The notes below the pieces were generated by a model. The model did not search any database and was not told where the DNA came from. It worked only from the letters and a program-made list of their open reading frames with translations. Shown here one piece after another: positions 22,020-32,044 of a stretch of DNA of 64,000 bases (position 1 is its first letter; the number at the start of each line of letters is the position of its first letter). The position numbers were made by a program, and so were the translations under genes. Origin of the DNA: Sarcophilus harrisii (Eukaryota; Chordata; Mammalia; Dasyuromorphia; Dasyuridae); NCBI RefSeq assembly GCF_902635505.1, contig NC_045431.1:2170001-2234000 (forward strand), given 5' to 3'.

Positions 22020-22420
22020 GGATTCCTTTCATGCTTTGAAGGTTCCAAAGCTCTTTCTATAGATCATCTTACTTGATCCTCATAGCAGCCGTGGGAGGTG
22101 GAAGGGGCCATTGCAGGTGAGGGTGACCCTATTTGGGGTTTTCTTGGCAAAGACATTAGCGTGGTTTGTCATTTCCTTCTCTAGCTCCTTTTGCAGATCG
22201 GGGATGAGGCAAACAGGATTAAGTGACTTGCAAAGTGTCTGAAGTCAGATTTGAACTCGGGAAGATGAGTTGTTCCATTCTGACTCCAGAGCAGGGTCTA
22301 TCCACTGCACATCCTGTCGTCCTGGGAGATGAAGAAACTGAGAATCAGAAGATTTACAGGAGCCATCTACGACACCTGGCTGAATAGTATCAGGTGCAGG
22401 ATGGGAATCCAGGTGTTCAT
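22020..22420 (-). repeat. Old SINE split by a younger SINE
   Basis: Reverse-oriented MIR-type SINE: AAGGTTCCAAAGCTCTTTC, CATCTTACTTGATCCTCATAG, CAGCCGTGGGAGGTGG on the left, and GGGAGATGAAGAAACTGAG with TGCAGGATGGGAATCCAGG on the right. The two parts are separated by the long-form SINE at 22118-22325. Confidence 0.6.
22118..22325 (-). repeat. Marsupial CORE-SINE, long form
   Basis: Plus-strand order: CCCTATTTGGGGTTTTCTTG, GGCAAAGACATTAGCGTGG, CATTTCCTTCTCTAGCTCC, GAGGCAAACAGGATTAAGTG, ATTTGAACTCGGGAAGATG, GGGTCTATCCACTGCACATCC. Inserted into the older SINE around it, so it is younger. Confidence 0.8.
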
Positions 22421-22429
22421 GACCCCACG

Positions 22430-22795
22430 GCCGTGGCTATATACAGAAAATCCTGGTGTTCAAGCCAGTTATTGCCTCTCCCTTCCACCACCTCAAGTTA
22501 AAAAAAAGTTTTAAAATTCATTTTAAGAATTCTTTTTGTTATGCAAAACTGGAAAAAATAACTTTTTTTGCTAAGCCTCATTTTTTTGCTAATTTAAAAA
22601 AAACGTTTGTATTTGGAGTCTGAAACTTTGATGAATTTTCTCTTTCATCCAAATGAGTTCTTCACTCATTTATAAGAAGGAGGTTTCCAGAATCCCCTAA
22701 AGTTGTAATTCTTTGGACATTTTTGGAACATGTCTGTTAATGATTTGTGATCCTAAAGACTTCTTTTAAATTAATTCTCTCTTTCATTCCTTTTT
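22430..22795. other. AT-rich unassigned stretch
   Basis: Several T-runs and A-runs, no recognised repeat or gene. Confidence 0.35.
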
Positions 22796-22799
22796 CAGG

Positions 22800-23110
22800 G
22801 CATTTTGGTTTCCCATTAAGGAAAAGCACCACCTCACCCAGCAGAGGCCACTTCAGTGCTAAATGAAGAGTTTAGAGGTTCCATATGGCGACTGGCACCA
22901 GACAAAAGGGAGCTGGCCGGGGAGGTTAATGAGCTGGGACGTGTCCCCACAAAACTTCACACCATGTGATTACCGGCTCAATATAAGCTGGGAAGTAATC
23001 ACACTTCTCTTGAGGAGTATCTCAGAATTCCTTGGAGATGGTATTAGACATGGCTGCCTCCGCTTTGAAGCCTGTCATCTTGGACACCACAGGACTTTTT
23101 GACAAGGAAA
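22800..23110. promoter_or_regulatory. Repeat-free block with homeodomain-type inverted repeat
   Basis: About 300 bases without repeats. GTGATTAC (22966-22973) and GTAATCAC (22995-23002) form an exact inverted pair 21 bases apart around CGGCTCAATATAAGC. TAATCA-type cores bind several homeodomain proteins (general knowledge). The 79-codon frame across it has no domain. Confidence 0.35.
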
Positions 23111-23140
23111 ATGGGAAAAGGTTATTTGCTTAAGAGAAAT

Positions 23141-23145
<5 letters not shown>

Positions 23146-23178
<33 letters not shown>
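23146..23178. repeat. (GA)n microsatellite
   Basis: About sixteen GA units. Confidence 0.97.
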
Positions 23179-23180
<2 letters not shown>

Positions 23181-23239
23181 AAGAAAATCAAAGAGAGAAA
23201 CTACTAAGGTATAGCTTGAAAAGTGATTACAATGTCCTT

Positions 23240-23665
23240 GAGTTCACAGCATTTTAGAGCTAGGACCAGAGAGAACCTGTAGAGAATGGCTCGTTCAACT
23301 GTCATCTTGCAGACGTGAAGACAGGCCCCATGGAAAGAAATGAAAAGGTAATTCAAGTAATAAATAAAAGAGCTTGGATTTCAGCCTAAATCCTACCGCC
23401 TCCAAGTCTGTCACTCTCACTATTACCATGGGTTGTCTCTCTGAGCTTTATTCCCTCCAATGATCATGGGAACATAGGATCTAGAGAGGGGACAACCTAG
23501 GCCCTGTCTCTCAGGCCCCCAAAGTATAACTGACTCAGCCAAGGCTAGACAATGCAGTTTTACAGATGAGGAAACTGAGTCAAATGCTGACATGAGGAGT
23601 TGATCGTGGTCACCCTGCTGGCAATGGGAACCAAGGTCTTTTGACTGCATCCCCCAGCACTCAGG
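23240..23665 (-). repeat. Two MIR-type SINE relics
   Basis: First copy about 23240-23410 (CATTTTAGAGCTAGGACCAG, ATCTTGCAGACGTGAAGACAG). Second about 23540-23665 (TTTTACAGATGAGGAAACTG, CACCCTGCTGGCAATGGG, AAGGTCTTTTGACTGCATCC). The sequence between them is unassigned. Confidence 0.5.
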
Positions 23666-23879
23666 TGGCCCCAAAGCTGGGAATGCATTTATTTTTGTTT
23701 AAGCTAATAAAAGCTCAGCTCCAGCTGTTCTCTGTTTGGAAGAAAACGCGAGAACTTTAGCAGCTCGCTGGGTGGTGAGAATCATCCACCATAGAGCCAG
23801 ATCACGTCTCATTTTCCCAAGTTTGTGTTTGTGAATCTGTCTTGGGGCGGGCAGGGGGGAGGCGGTGGGGGGGAAGCCA

Positions 23880-24180
23880 CGCCTCTTCCACCTTTCCCTG
23901 GTCCCGTGGATGGAGGTACCAATCTTCTACCAGCTACCTGACCTTCCAATGATCCCTGCCTTCCCCTCCCCCTTCAGCCTCAGATCTGACCATTTGCCAA
24001 ATCTTGTTGTTTCTAGGTCCACAACAACCTGGAGCATCCATCTCTTTCTCATCCTTCCTACTCACAGAGCCCCTCTCCCGGTAGCACCTCTCACCTGGAC
24101 TATTTCAATGAGCTCCATAACTGCTCTCCTCGTTTCCAATCTCTTCTCTTCTTCAAACCATCCTTTACATAGCTACAAAA
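23880..24180 (+). repeat. L2 LINE fragment, ORF2 3' region
   Basis: Good match to the L2 pattern: CATTTGCCAAATCTTGTTGTTTCTAG, GTCCACAACAACCTGGAGCATCC, CACCTCTCACCTGGACTATTTCAATG, CTGCTCTCCTCGTTTCCAATCTC, AAACCATCCTTTACATAGC. No usable frame. Confidence 0.75.
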
Positions 24181-25170
24181 AAAAAAAAAATCAACCAGTC
24201 AATAACCAGATATTGATTGAGGACCCACTTCTGTGCCAGACAATGTTCTGGGTTCTGGAGCTATCACTCTTAAAGTACTTACAGTCCACCTACAAAAGTT
24301 ATTATAATATAGAATAAAATGGGATAAAAACCACTTTTAAAAATACCATATTCTCTAGGAAGTTTTTCCTCTCCTTTGCTCTTGGTAATAAGTTTTGCTT
24401 CTTGGGCCCTCCAACATTTTACTTTATATCTCAAAATAAAGGTCAGGGAAGGCTTCTCGGCCCAGGGCTTCATGGACACTGACTTAACCTTTAAAAGAAC
24501 AGACCCCAATGCTCGATGAGGGAGGGCTATTTAAGGGGGAGGGGAGGTGTATTCACCATATTCTAGAGTTGGAAAGTAGTTACTTGACTTTTACTTCTTA
24601 ACCCTGAAGGACAGAATGGGGCGGAATAATGGGGTATAAGTCATAGAGAAGATTGAGCCAAAGAAAAATTTTTTAACAATTAAAGATGACAAAAGTAGGA
24701 ATGGACCTCCTTACAGGATAATGATTTCCAGAGTCGCTGGAAGAGATCCAGTTGATTGGAGTAAAAGGGAGGGAGAAAACCCTAGAAGACTGTAAGCTGT
24801 TGTGCATTATTACAATTACCCCAGAATCTTTCACTGATCTTGAATGGGGTGGAGGTCTGCTCCAGGAAGCTGGACAGGCAGCCCACCCTGATATGGTGGC
24901 AACATATCCAGGCAAGGCAACAAGTTGTTATTAAGTGTACTGGTCACTATGATAAGTGCTGGGAAAATAATGACAACTGCTGCCCTTGACAGCAACGGAA
25001 GCGCACCCTGGCTTTCAGGGCATTCGGCCGACAATGTTTTCTTACCGTCTGGGGAAAAGGCCCAAAATGCCTCGGGGAATTCCCAACATTCTATTTCCCC
25101 GTGTTACAGACCTGAGATCTGGAGTTTGGACTTGTTAACCTCTAATCCCTCTAAATCTGTTATCTTATGA
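24181..25170. other. Mostly unassigned stretch
   Basis: An A13 run follows the L2 piece. About 24195-24300 and 24925-24990 contain weak 'GTGCCAGACAATGTTCTGGG...' and 'GTTATTAAGTGTACTGGTC...' patterns of an old, common mammalian interspersed repeat whose family I cannot fix. No gene. Confidence 0.35.
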
Positions 25171-25174
25171 TTCT

Positions 25175-25700
25175 TTTTTTTCCCCTTTTGCTAGTATTTT
25201 ATTTAAATTTTTTTGCACCAATATTCATTATGGAAATTGGTCTATACTTTCCTTTTCCTGATTTCTGTCTTGTTAGACATCCATACCATATTCGTGTTAT
25301 AAAAGGAATTTTGTTTTCCATTAGTTTTTAGAGTATTGAAATTAATTGTATTTTTTATATATATGGTAGAATTCATTTGTGAATCCATCGGGTCCTGGGG
25401 AGTTTTTCTTAGGGAGCTCATTGTCAGCTTTGTTCAATTTCCTTTTTTAAGATGAGGTTATTTATGTATTCTATTTCCTCTTCTGTTTATCTGGGCAATT
25501 TATAGTTTTTGTAAATATTGATCCTTTTCATTTATACTGACAGTTTTGCTGTTATATGATTAGGCAAAATAACTTCTAATAATTGCTTTAATTTCATCTT
25601 CATTGGTGATGCATTCATCCTTTTCATTGTTGATACTAGTATAATTTGGTTTTCTTCTTTTTTTTAAATCAAATTAATCATTGGTTGTTTTTTTTCTTCA
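25175..25700 (-). repeat. Old L1 fragment, reverse-transcriptase region
   Basis: Antisense L1 ORF2: TTTTGCACCAATATTCATTATGG, GGTAGAATTCATTTGTGAATCC, ATCGGGTCCTGG and TTATTTATGTATTCTATTTCC, in the usual L1 antisense order. It covers part of the RT domain only and ends near a T-rich stretch. Confidence 0.7.
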
Positions 25701-25707
25701 TAAAACT

Positions 25708-26430
25708 GTTGAGGTTGTGGGGTACAGTCAGGCTCTTCTCATACAAGGCCATCAAAATGATGAGGTTAGCCACCAAATGATGGGGGATGGAGTGATAGCT
25801 TAAAAGTATGCTAGGGGGACAGCTAGGGGGTGCAGTGGGTAGAGCACCAGCCCTGAGGTCAGGAGGACCTGAGTTCAAATCTAGTCTCAGACACTTAACA
25901 CTTCCTGGCTGTGTGACCCTGGGTAAGTCACTTAACCCCAATTGCCTCAGGGGGGAAAAAGTTTATTAGGGTTATAGGACAGTGTCATGAATTCTCTCAA
26001 AAGAATTTGTAGTGTAGGCTTAAACATCTTCCAAATCAAGGGGCAAAGATGAGGTGGGCAGATATTTTATGGGGGAAATATAATCTCAGGGGTTCGATAT
26101 CTTAATTTGGCTTTCTGATTGGATATAGGAAAGATGGAGTTTCCAGAAATCCCTCCACCTAGGATGATACTGTAATCAAAAATCTACTTGTACAAAAAGC
26201 CTACTTAAAAACAAAAGGCTGGATTTGCAGATTGTTTATGGAGATTCAGGCTTTCTCTGCCAAGCCCGCCTGGCTACGTAGGAGCTCACCATCTCCCCTC
26301 TCCAACGAATGATACCCAGAATCTTCCGAGATGGGGAACAAAGGTCTCTCTTCTGAAACTACTTCCGAGTTGTCCCTGTCTTAGAAGGTCCCATTCGAAG
26401 GGGTGATGAGCTCGAGAACCCAGAGGCTGG
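25708..26430 (-). mobile_element. Possible fossil LTR, split by a SINE
   Basis: The block begins TGTTGAGGTTGTGGGG on the plus strand, has an AATAAA on the minus strand at about 25968-25973, and is split by the SINE at 25815-25965. Length and texture fit an old retroviral-type LTR, but the far end and target duplications are not clear. It could be another repeat type. If an LTR, it is older than the SINE. Confidence 0.3.
25815..25965 (+). repeat. Marsupial tRNA-derived SINE, short form
   Basis: Near-intact: GGGACAGCTAGGGGGTGCAG, TAGAGCACCAGCCCTGAGG, GGAGGACCTGAGTTCAAATC, CTGGCTGTGTGACCCTGGG, AAGTCACTTAACCCCAATTG, then CCTCAGGGGGGAAAAA. Low divergence from the family pattern; among the youngest SINEs in the window. 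Confidence 0.9.
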
Positions 26431-26439
26431 TCAAGAGAG

Positions 26440-26597
26440 TCCTATGAGTACTAAGTGATCCTATGATCTAAGAGGAGGCAGGAATGCTGATGAAACTCTT
26501 CTGACTTCTCATCCAAAGCATCCTGCCATTTACTAGCCATATAAGCAGAGCTTTATAAGATTTAGAACTGAAACATATCTTAGAAGATTGCCTAGTC
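26440..26597. other. Unassigned, with MIR scrap
   Basis: The end (26565-26597) resembles a reversed THER/MIR 5' part (GAACTGAAACATATCTTAGAAG ... CTAGTCCAG). The rest is unassigned. Confidence 0.35.
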
Positions 26598-27013
26598 CAG
26601 AGGTTCGTAAACTTGTTTGTCTGTTTTATTTGTATTTTGATAATTATACTTCAATATAATTGGTTTCCTTTGTAATCTTACATATTTTATTTTATGCATT
26701 TAAAAACCACATTCTGAGTTTGGGGGAGATTTATAGACTTCACTTGATTGCCAAAGAGCAGCTAGGTGATGCAGTGGGCAGAGCCCCAGGCTTAAAGTCA
26801 GGAGGATCTGAGTTCAAGTGGCTTAGTGGAATAATCACCCTGTTTGCCTCAGTTTCCTCAAATGTAAAAGAAGCTGGAGAAGAAAATGGCAAACCACTTT
26901 AGGATCTTTGCCAAGAAAACCTCAGATGGGGTTATAAGGAGCCAGACATGACTGAATGACAAAGACTACCAAAAGGGTCCATGACACACACAAAAAAAGA
27001 TATAAAACTCCTT
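26598..27013 (-). mobile_element. hAT-like DNA transposon relic split by a SINE
   Basis: Reads on minus as the same family as 29957-30380 and 60148-60310: shared blocks are the reverse of CAATATAATTGGTTTCCTTTG, TTTTATTTTATGCATTTAAA, and AGGGTCCATGACACAC. Left end GAGGTTCGTAAAC and right end AAGATATAAAACTCCTT are worn inverted ends. The SINE at 26756-26963 interrupts it. Confidence 0.65.
26756..26963 (+). repeat. Marsupial CORE-SINE, long form, with target duplication
   Basis: Order: GAGCAGCTAGGTGATGCAG, GGAGGATCTGAGTTCAAGTG, TGTTTGCCTCAGTTTCCTC, GGAGAAGAAAATGGCAAACC, CCAAGAAAACCTCAGATGGG, GACATGACTGAATGAC. Flanked by GATTGCCAAA (26746-26755) and GACTACCAAA (26964-26973), an 8 of 10 target duplication. 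Part of the head-to-body region is shortened. Confidence 0.85.
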
Positions 27014-27019
27014 AGGACA

Positions 27020-27125
27020 GCCCACCCCTCCTCATTTGACAGATGAAGAGACTGAGGTCCAGAGATGCCAAATGATTTCCTGCAGCCCTCACAGCTATTA
27101 AGGACAGGTAGGTTTCTGGACCGGC
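27020..27125 (-). repeat. MIR-type SINE relic
   Basis: Reverse pattern: CTCATTTGACAGATGAAGAG, ACTGAGGTCCAGAGATGCC, AAATGATTTCCTGCAGCCC. Confidence 0.55.
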
Positions 27126-27735
27126 GGCTCCCATCTCTTTCCACTGGCTCATTCAGCTTGTGATGAGCAACTGCCGAGTGTTCAGGGGAGAGCGAGGATG
27201 AGCCACGTGTCCCAGAGCCCAGTTTGCAATGCTCAGCCCCATTTTTTGAGACTAATCAGTTTTCATTCGAGCAAATCTTTCTTGGTCCAAGCCAGGGGAA
27301 GCCACGGAGGACCAAGCTATCCTACTGGCAGCCTTCCGGGCCCTTCAAACGGATGACAGGCTGCTTCGCTTCCTGCCCGTGATGTGTGGGTGAGACAAGA
27401 ATGAGAAGAGACACTGTGGATGGCACGGGGCTCCCTGCAGCAGAGCCAGGAGGAAATCAGGCTCAGAATACCAGAACCAATTGCATGTAGCTTTTCGGAT
27501 CTCACGTTTCGCCTTCAGGGATCATGTTTTCAATATAGTCTTATAATAAATGATTTTTAAAATCATCTAATATGGTGAGCAAAGGGAAGGATGCGTGGCT
27601 GTAAGAAAAAGACTGTTTGGCGATGCCAATCAATGACATCATGTCTCAGGTTTCCAACACACCTTCCCAAATCAAAGCAAGGACAAGTCCAGAGGGCTTG
27701 AGCTACTTGAAAGGGGAAATACTTTAAAAATCAGT
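27126..27735. other. Unassigned repeat-poor stretch
   Basis: No gene or repeat recognised. GATGCCAATCAATGACATCATG near 27622-27643 has regulatory-motif texture, but this is a weak hint. Confidence 0.35.
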
Positions 27736-27739
27736 TTAA

Positions 27740-27835
27740 CAATTCCATGCACTGCTACGGGCCTCGATTTCCCCATCTGTAAACTGAAAGCATTGTACTA
27801 AATTAACTCTAAATTATTCTTTTTCAGTTCCTGCA
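27740..27835 (+). repeat. MIR-type SINE relic
   Basis: GGGCCTCGATTTCCCCATCTG, TAAACTGAAAGCATTGTAC, and AAATTAACTCTAAATT. Confidence 0.5.
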
Positions 27836-27839
27836 TGAA

Positions 27840-28520
27840 CCCTTTCCCTGCTCCCAGTGCCAAAGTTCTCCATCAGTCCTCAGCAGTTTTATTTTACAAC
27901 TCTTCATAATGTTATTATCACTTCATTCTCTGTGTCTGTGACTATTTCCTTGGGCTTATGGGCTCCACGGAACCCATCTTACCTAAACATCTCTGTCCCA
28001 GCATCACCTCAATTTCTGTCTCCCAACTTCTGACTTCCCTGCTTGGGCTCAGTGGGCAATGACTGGAAACGTCTGAGCTGTAAGGATTCCCCATTGCCTC
28101 AAGATTAAAACCCATGCTTTTCCTTTAGCATTTAAAGCTTTTTACTATTGAAAGGGTGTTTCTGGGCCTTGTTTTCTAGACTTACTCCACATTACTTCCC
28201 TTCTACACTCCAAGCAAACTAGCTGATTTGTCTACAATCCTGAATCTATCACCTTTTCATTGACTTATAAGTATCCCTTCCCTCCTGAGATTGGTTTGTA
28301 TTTTTAAAATTTATATATAAAGTATATCATCTGGCTATACTTTGTGCTGGCCGCTCCTTCCCCCACCCCTGACTCCCTTACCCCTATCAGGTCCTTAAGA
28401 GGGCTGGGACAGCTTCTTCTCTTTTCTTTTCCTTTCCTTTTCTTTTTTTGGAATCTTCGGGGCCTCCATGCACATAGTAGGACCTTAATAAATACTTGTT
28501 GAATGAATGGATTGAAGTTG
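27840..28520 (+). repeat. L2 LINE fragments
   Basis: Block order fits L2 3' ORF and UTR: CAAGATTAAAACCCATGC, TTTAGCATTTAAAGCTTTTTAC, CACTCCAAGCAAACTAGCTG, and at the end CACATAGTAGGACCTTAAT followed by ACTTGTTGAATGAATGG (28468-28511). The middle (28290-28370) is less clear. Confidence 0.6.
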
Positions 28521-28995
28521 ATGAATGAATGAATATTCTGTGTTATGGTGATTATAATACTCATGAAAATGCTCAGCACAGAGCCTAGCATACAGGCTTA
28601 GTACTTACTCCCTTCTCTTCTCCTTTTATAAGAACTCTTTAATTCTAATATTCCATGAATAAGTGACTCCTTGTAACCATTGGCCCCAAAATAAGATCTG
28701 TTTCTTGTCTTTGTGGAGATGATAATATAACTGTAGTATAAATAGAGCGATATCGATAGAATAATAGAAATAGCAAAGCTATGGAACAACACTTATCAAA
28801 AAGTGTCCAGTGATCTTTGCAGACTATTTCCAGGAGTTCAGAAGAAAGAGGAAGAGTGTGGTAGACTGGTGTCATCAGTGAAGATTAGGCCTTGAAGGAC
28901 TGAAGAGGAGGGGGGAGCAGGGCCCTAACTGCCCACGATTAAAACCCTGAGAGCAAAACTCGGGGTGCTCCATGCTTATTAGGGCTCTAATGGGA
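28521..28995. other. Unassigned stretch
   Basis: AT-rich, with short minus-strand frames that lack any domain. No recognised repeat or gene. Confidence 0.35.
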
Positions 28996-29002
28996 CTAGG
29001 GC

Positions 29003-29252
29003 CATTAGGTACAGCCTCAGTGCCAGAGCGCCAGGCCAAAAGTGAGGAAGATTCATCTCCTCCCGAGTTCAAATCCAGTCTCAGACACTTTCTAGTTGTG
29101 TGACCCTGGGCAAGGCACTTAAATCTGTTTGCCTCAGTTTCCTCATCTGTAAAATGATGTGGAGAAGGAAATGGCCAATCACACCAGTATCTCTGCCAAG
29201 AAAACCCCAAATGGGGTCAGGAAGAGTTGGGAATGACAACAACAACAGGATT
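29003..29252 (+). repeat. Marsupial CORE-SINE, long form
   Basis: Order: GGTACAGCCTCAGTGCCAG, CGAGTTCAAATCCAGTCTC, TTGTGTGACCCTGGGCAAGG, TTTGCCTCAGTTTCCTCATC, GGAGAAGGAAATGGCC, CCAAGAAAACCCCAAATGGG, GTCAGGAAGAGTTGGGAATG, then ACAACAACAACA. Confidence 0.85.
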
Positions 29253-29634
29253 AGGGCAGATAAAGAGAAAGAGGGAAGACATTAAAGGGAAGTGATCAGA
29301 ATAGCAGGAAGTGAAGTAGTAGTTTAGCTGACTGAGTAAACCAGTAAAACAAAAACCCTATTTGCATAGGGGAATGGAGGAAGTGAAAGCTGCAGTGAGA
29401 GCTCAGGTTAAGCCCCCCAGGGATGAATGAATCAGGGAATCTGTATGCGTAAACCCTGGGGCTCCAAGATGTAGCTGGGATTTGGGGGTGGGGAGAGGGA
29501 ACATAAGCCCTCAGGCCCTCCTCTATCCAGAGTAAAAAAAAAAAGAGCACTGATTCAAAGGTTTATAAAGTTAAGAATAAGAAGGGAAATTAGAGACCAC
29601 GTAATCCAGCCTGCTATGGAAACTTCAAATTGTT
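29253..29634. other. Unassigned stretch
   Basis: No repeat or gene recognised; the 84-codon minus frame (29296-29550) has no domain. Confidence 0.35.
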
Positions 29635-29956
29635 ATTAAATGCCCTACAAAAGACTGTTAATTTGAGAAGAATCACTCTAATAGAGAATAACTCAGAAAA
29701 ACCCAGAAAATCAGCAAAGAAACTAATTAAGATGATGAATAGCTTCAGTAAAGCAGTAGGATACAAGATTAATTCACAAAAATCATAAACTGTCAATATA
29801 GTACTAACAAAAACCCAGAAGAAAAAAGGACCCTCTAGATTCAAAACAACTACAGCTTAGTTGGAAATTAAGCCCCCAGATTCATGAAAGAGTTATATCT
29901 TTGCAAAAAAAAAAAAAAAAATTAAACAAGATCGGAAATGATTGGAGATTTACCAG

Positions 29957-30380
29957 AAGTTATTAACGGTCTTTGTGTCATTCACTGACTTCCCTTCCGC
30001 AGTCTGGTGGAGCCTATGAACGACTTGTAATTATTTGAAATAAGAGACATAGGGGCAGCTAGGTGTGCCATGGAAAGAGTGCCAGGTCTTGAGTCAAGAA
30101 GGCTCCTTCCTGAGTTCAAATCTGGCCTTAGATGCTTCCCATCTGTGTGATTCTAGACAAGGCACTTAACCCCCTGTTTGCCTCAATTTCTTCATCTGTA
30201 AAAGTGAACTGAAAAAGCAAATGGCAAGCCCCTTCAATATCTCTGCCAAGAAAACCCCAAAAGGGATCATGAAAAGTCAGAGAGGACTGGAAAAAGACTA
30301 AACAAAAAGACACAGGATCACAAAGGAAACTAATTACATTGAAATACAATTGCCAACTTTTTTTTTTTTTAAGTTAAAAA
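29957..30380 (+). mobile_element. hAT-like DNA transposon relic split by a SINE
   Basis: Left part: TCTTTGTGTCATTCACTGAC, CAGTCTGGTGGAGCCTATG. Right part: CAGGATCACAAAGGAAACTA, ATTACATTGAAATACAATTG. Both match the family at 26598-27013 and 60148-60310. It sits inside the L1 and is itself split by the SINE at 30052-30307. The right end runs into a T12/A14 palindromic stretch (30360-30390). Confidence 0.65.
30052..30307 (+). repeat. Marsupial CORE-SINE, long form
   Basis: Order: GGGGCAGCTAGGTGTGCCATG, CCTGAGTTCAAATCTGGCC, GTGTGATTCTAGACAAGGC, TTTGCCTCAATTTCTTCATC, CAAATGGCAAGCCCCTTC, GCCAAGAAAACCCCAAAAGG. Flanks AGAGACATA and AAGACACAG suggest a worn target duplication. Youngest of the three nested layers. 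Confidence 0.85.
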
Positions 30381-32044
30381 AAAAAAAAACTGAACATATT
30401 CAGGGCTTGTGGCAGACCATGCCAATATAATGAAAATAATTATACTACCTAAAACAATTTGCAGATTTAGTCTTGTAACAATTCGATTACCCAGAAGATA
30501 TTTCCTAGAAGTAGACAAAACAATAATAAAATTCATTTGGAGGGAAAAAACGTTCAGAATCTCCAGGGAAATTATGAGGAACAAATGCAATTAAAGGGAC
30601 CGTAGCATGACCAAACTTAAAACTACATTAAAAAGGAGTGATCAACCAAATTGTGGGATGCTGGCTCAAAAATAGCAGAAGTTAATCAAGTAGACAATAT
30701 ATTCTTAGATAAGCATGAAACAGAAGCTCAGGCACTGATTAACCCAAGAACAGAAGTGACTCACTTTTTTGATAAGAACTGCCAGGAAAATTGAGAAGTA
30801 ATTTGGCAGAGCATGGACTTATATTATATCCTTAAGAAAGCCCAGAATGGATGAATCCAATCTAAGAATGATGAAAATAAATGAGAGAACATATAGACAA
30901 AAAGAATGATGAATAAATGAAATGGGGGGGATTTTTCATAGTTAAAAAAAAAAAAAAAAAACAGAAGAGAATGCCAGGAGTTGCTGTTTTGTTTTGTTTT
31001 CTCACAACTATGGCTAGGGAAAGAATTCTCAAACCAAACAAAGAATATAGGTAGAGAAGAGAATCAAATAGATAATTCAGATTATAGAAACTTTAAAAGG
31101 TTTTGCACAGTCATTCCTCAATAGATAAGTGGTCAAAAGATACAATCAGATCTCAGCAGAATTTCTAACTTTTAACAACCATAAAAAGGCTGCTTCAAAT
31201 CATTAACAATAGAAGAAATGCAAATCCAAAGAACTCAAAGGTTTTGCCTAACACTAAACAATCTGGCAAAGTTGCCAAAAGGATGAAAATAGTCGATTTT
31301 GGAGAGCTTGAGGAAAGACAGCTATGGGAAGGAATAGTTGATGGAATTGTGAATTGTTCCAAACATTATGGAAAGCAATTTGGAATCATGCAAAGAAAGG
31401 ACTAAATGTCCACACTATTTGAGATTCCATTGTTAGGCATGTAGGGGGTGAGAGTTCCAAGGGGGAAGTCAATAACCAAAAGAAAAACTTGATATACAAA
31501 CAAATACACCAAATTATTTATAGCAAACCTTTTGTGATAACAAAGAGATGGAAACAAAGTGGAGGCCCACTGATTGGGGAATGGCTAAACAATTGTGGTA
31601 CATGAATGGAATGGTATATTACTGACTGTAAAAAGCAATGAACACCGACAAGCATGGAAATACTTGGATGAACTGATACAAGATGAATTAAGTGGAACCA
31701 GGAAAACAATATATACAATGACTACAACAATGTAAATGGAAAAAAACAACAGCAATAAAAAAATCGAAACAGAATTTTGCCAAATTATAATGACCAGGCT
31801 TGACACTAAAGAAGAGATATGAGAAGATACTTCTTTCTTCTTTTCAGGGGATGGTGACTATGAGTGTATAATATGTTGGTTAGTTGTGTGAAACATTTCT
31901 ATTCTTTCTTTTTTTATGCTTTGTTGTACTAAGATTGCTTTCTGGGAAGGAGAGGAAGTTAAGATACATTGAGAAATAGAATGGATGTAAAAATAACCAT
32001 TTTATTAAAATTTGTACACAAGCAAAAATTAATTAAAAAACTGT

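Larger units (their letters stand above)
29635..31990 (+). mobile_element. Old L1, second half of ORF2, interrupted
   Basis: Two L1 parts (29635-29955 and about 30390-31990) lie in the right order around a hAT relic. The first includes AGCAGTAGGATACAAGATTAATTC (reads KAVGYKINSQKS). The second starts with a frame (30409-30594) reading HANIMKIIILPKTICRF and IIKFIWREK, matching the L1 region after the RT core. Later parts match the ORF2 end, such as TGATTGGGGAATGGCTAAAC (31572-31591). Ends in an A-rich tail near 31990-32040. Many stops and frameshifts; clearly dead. Confidence 0.85.
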
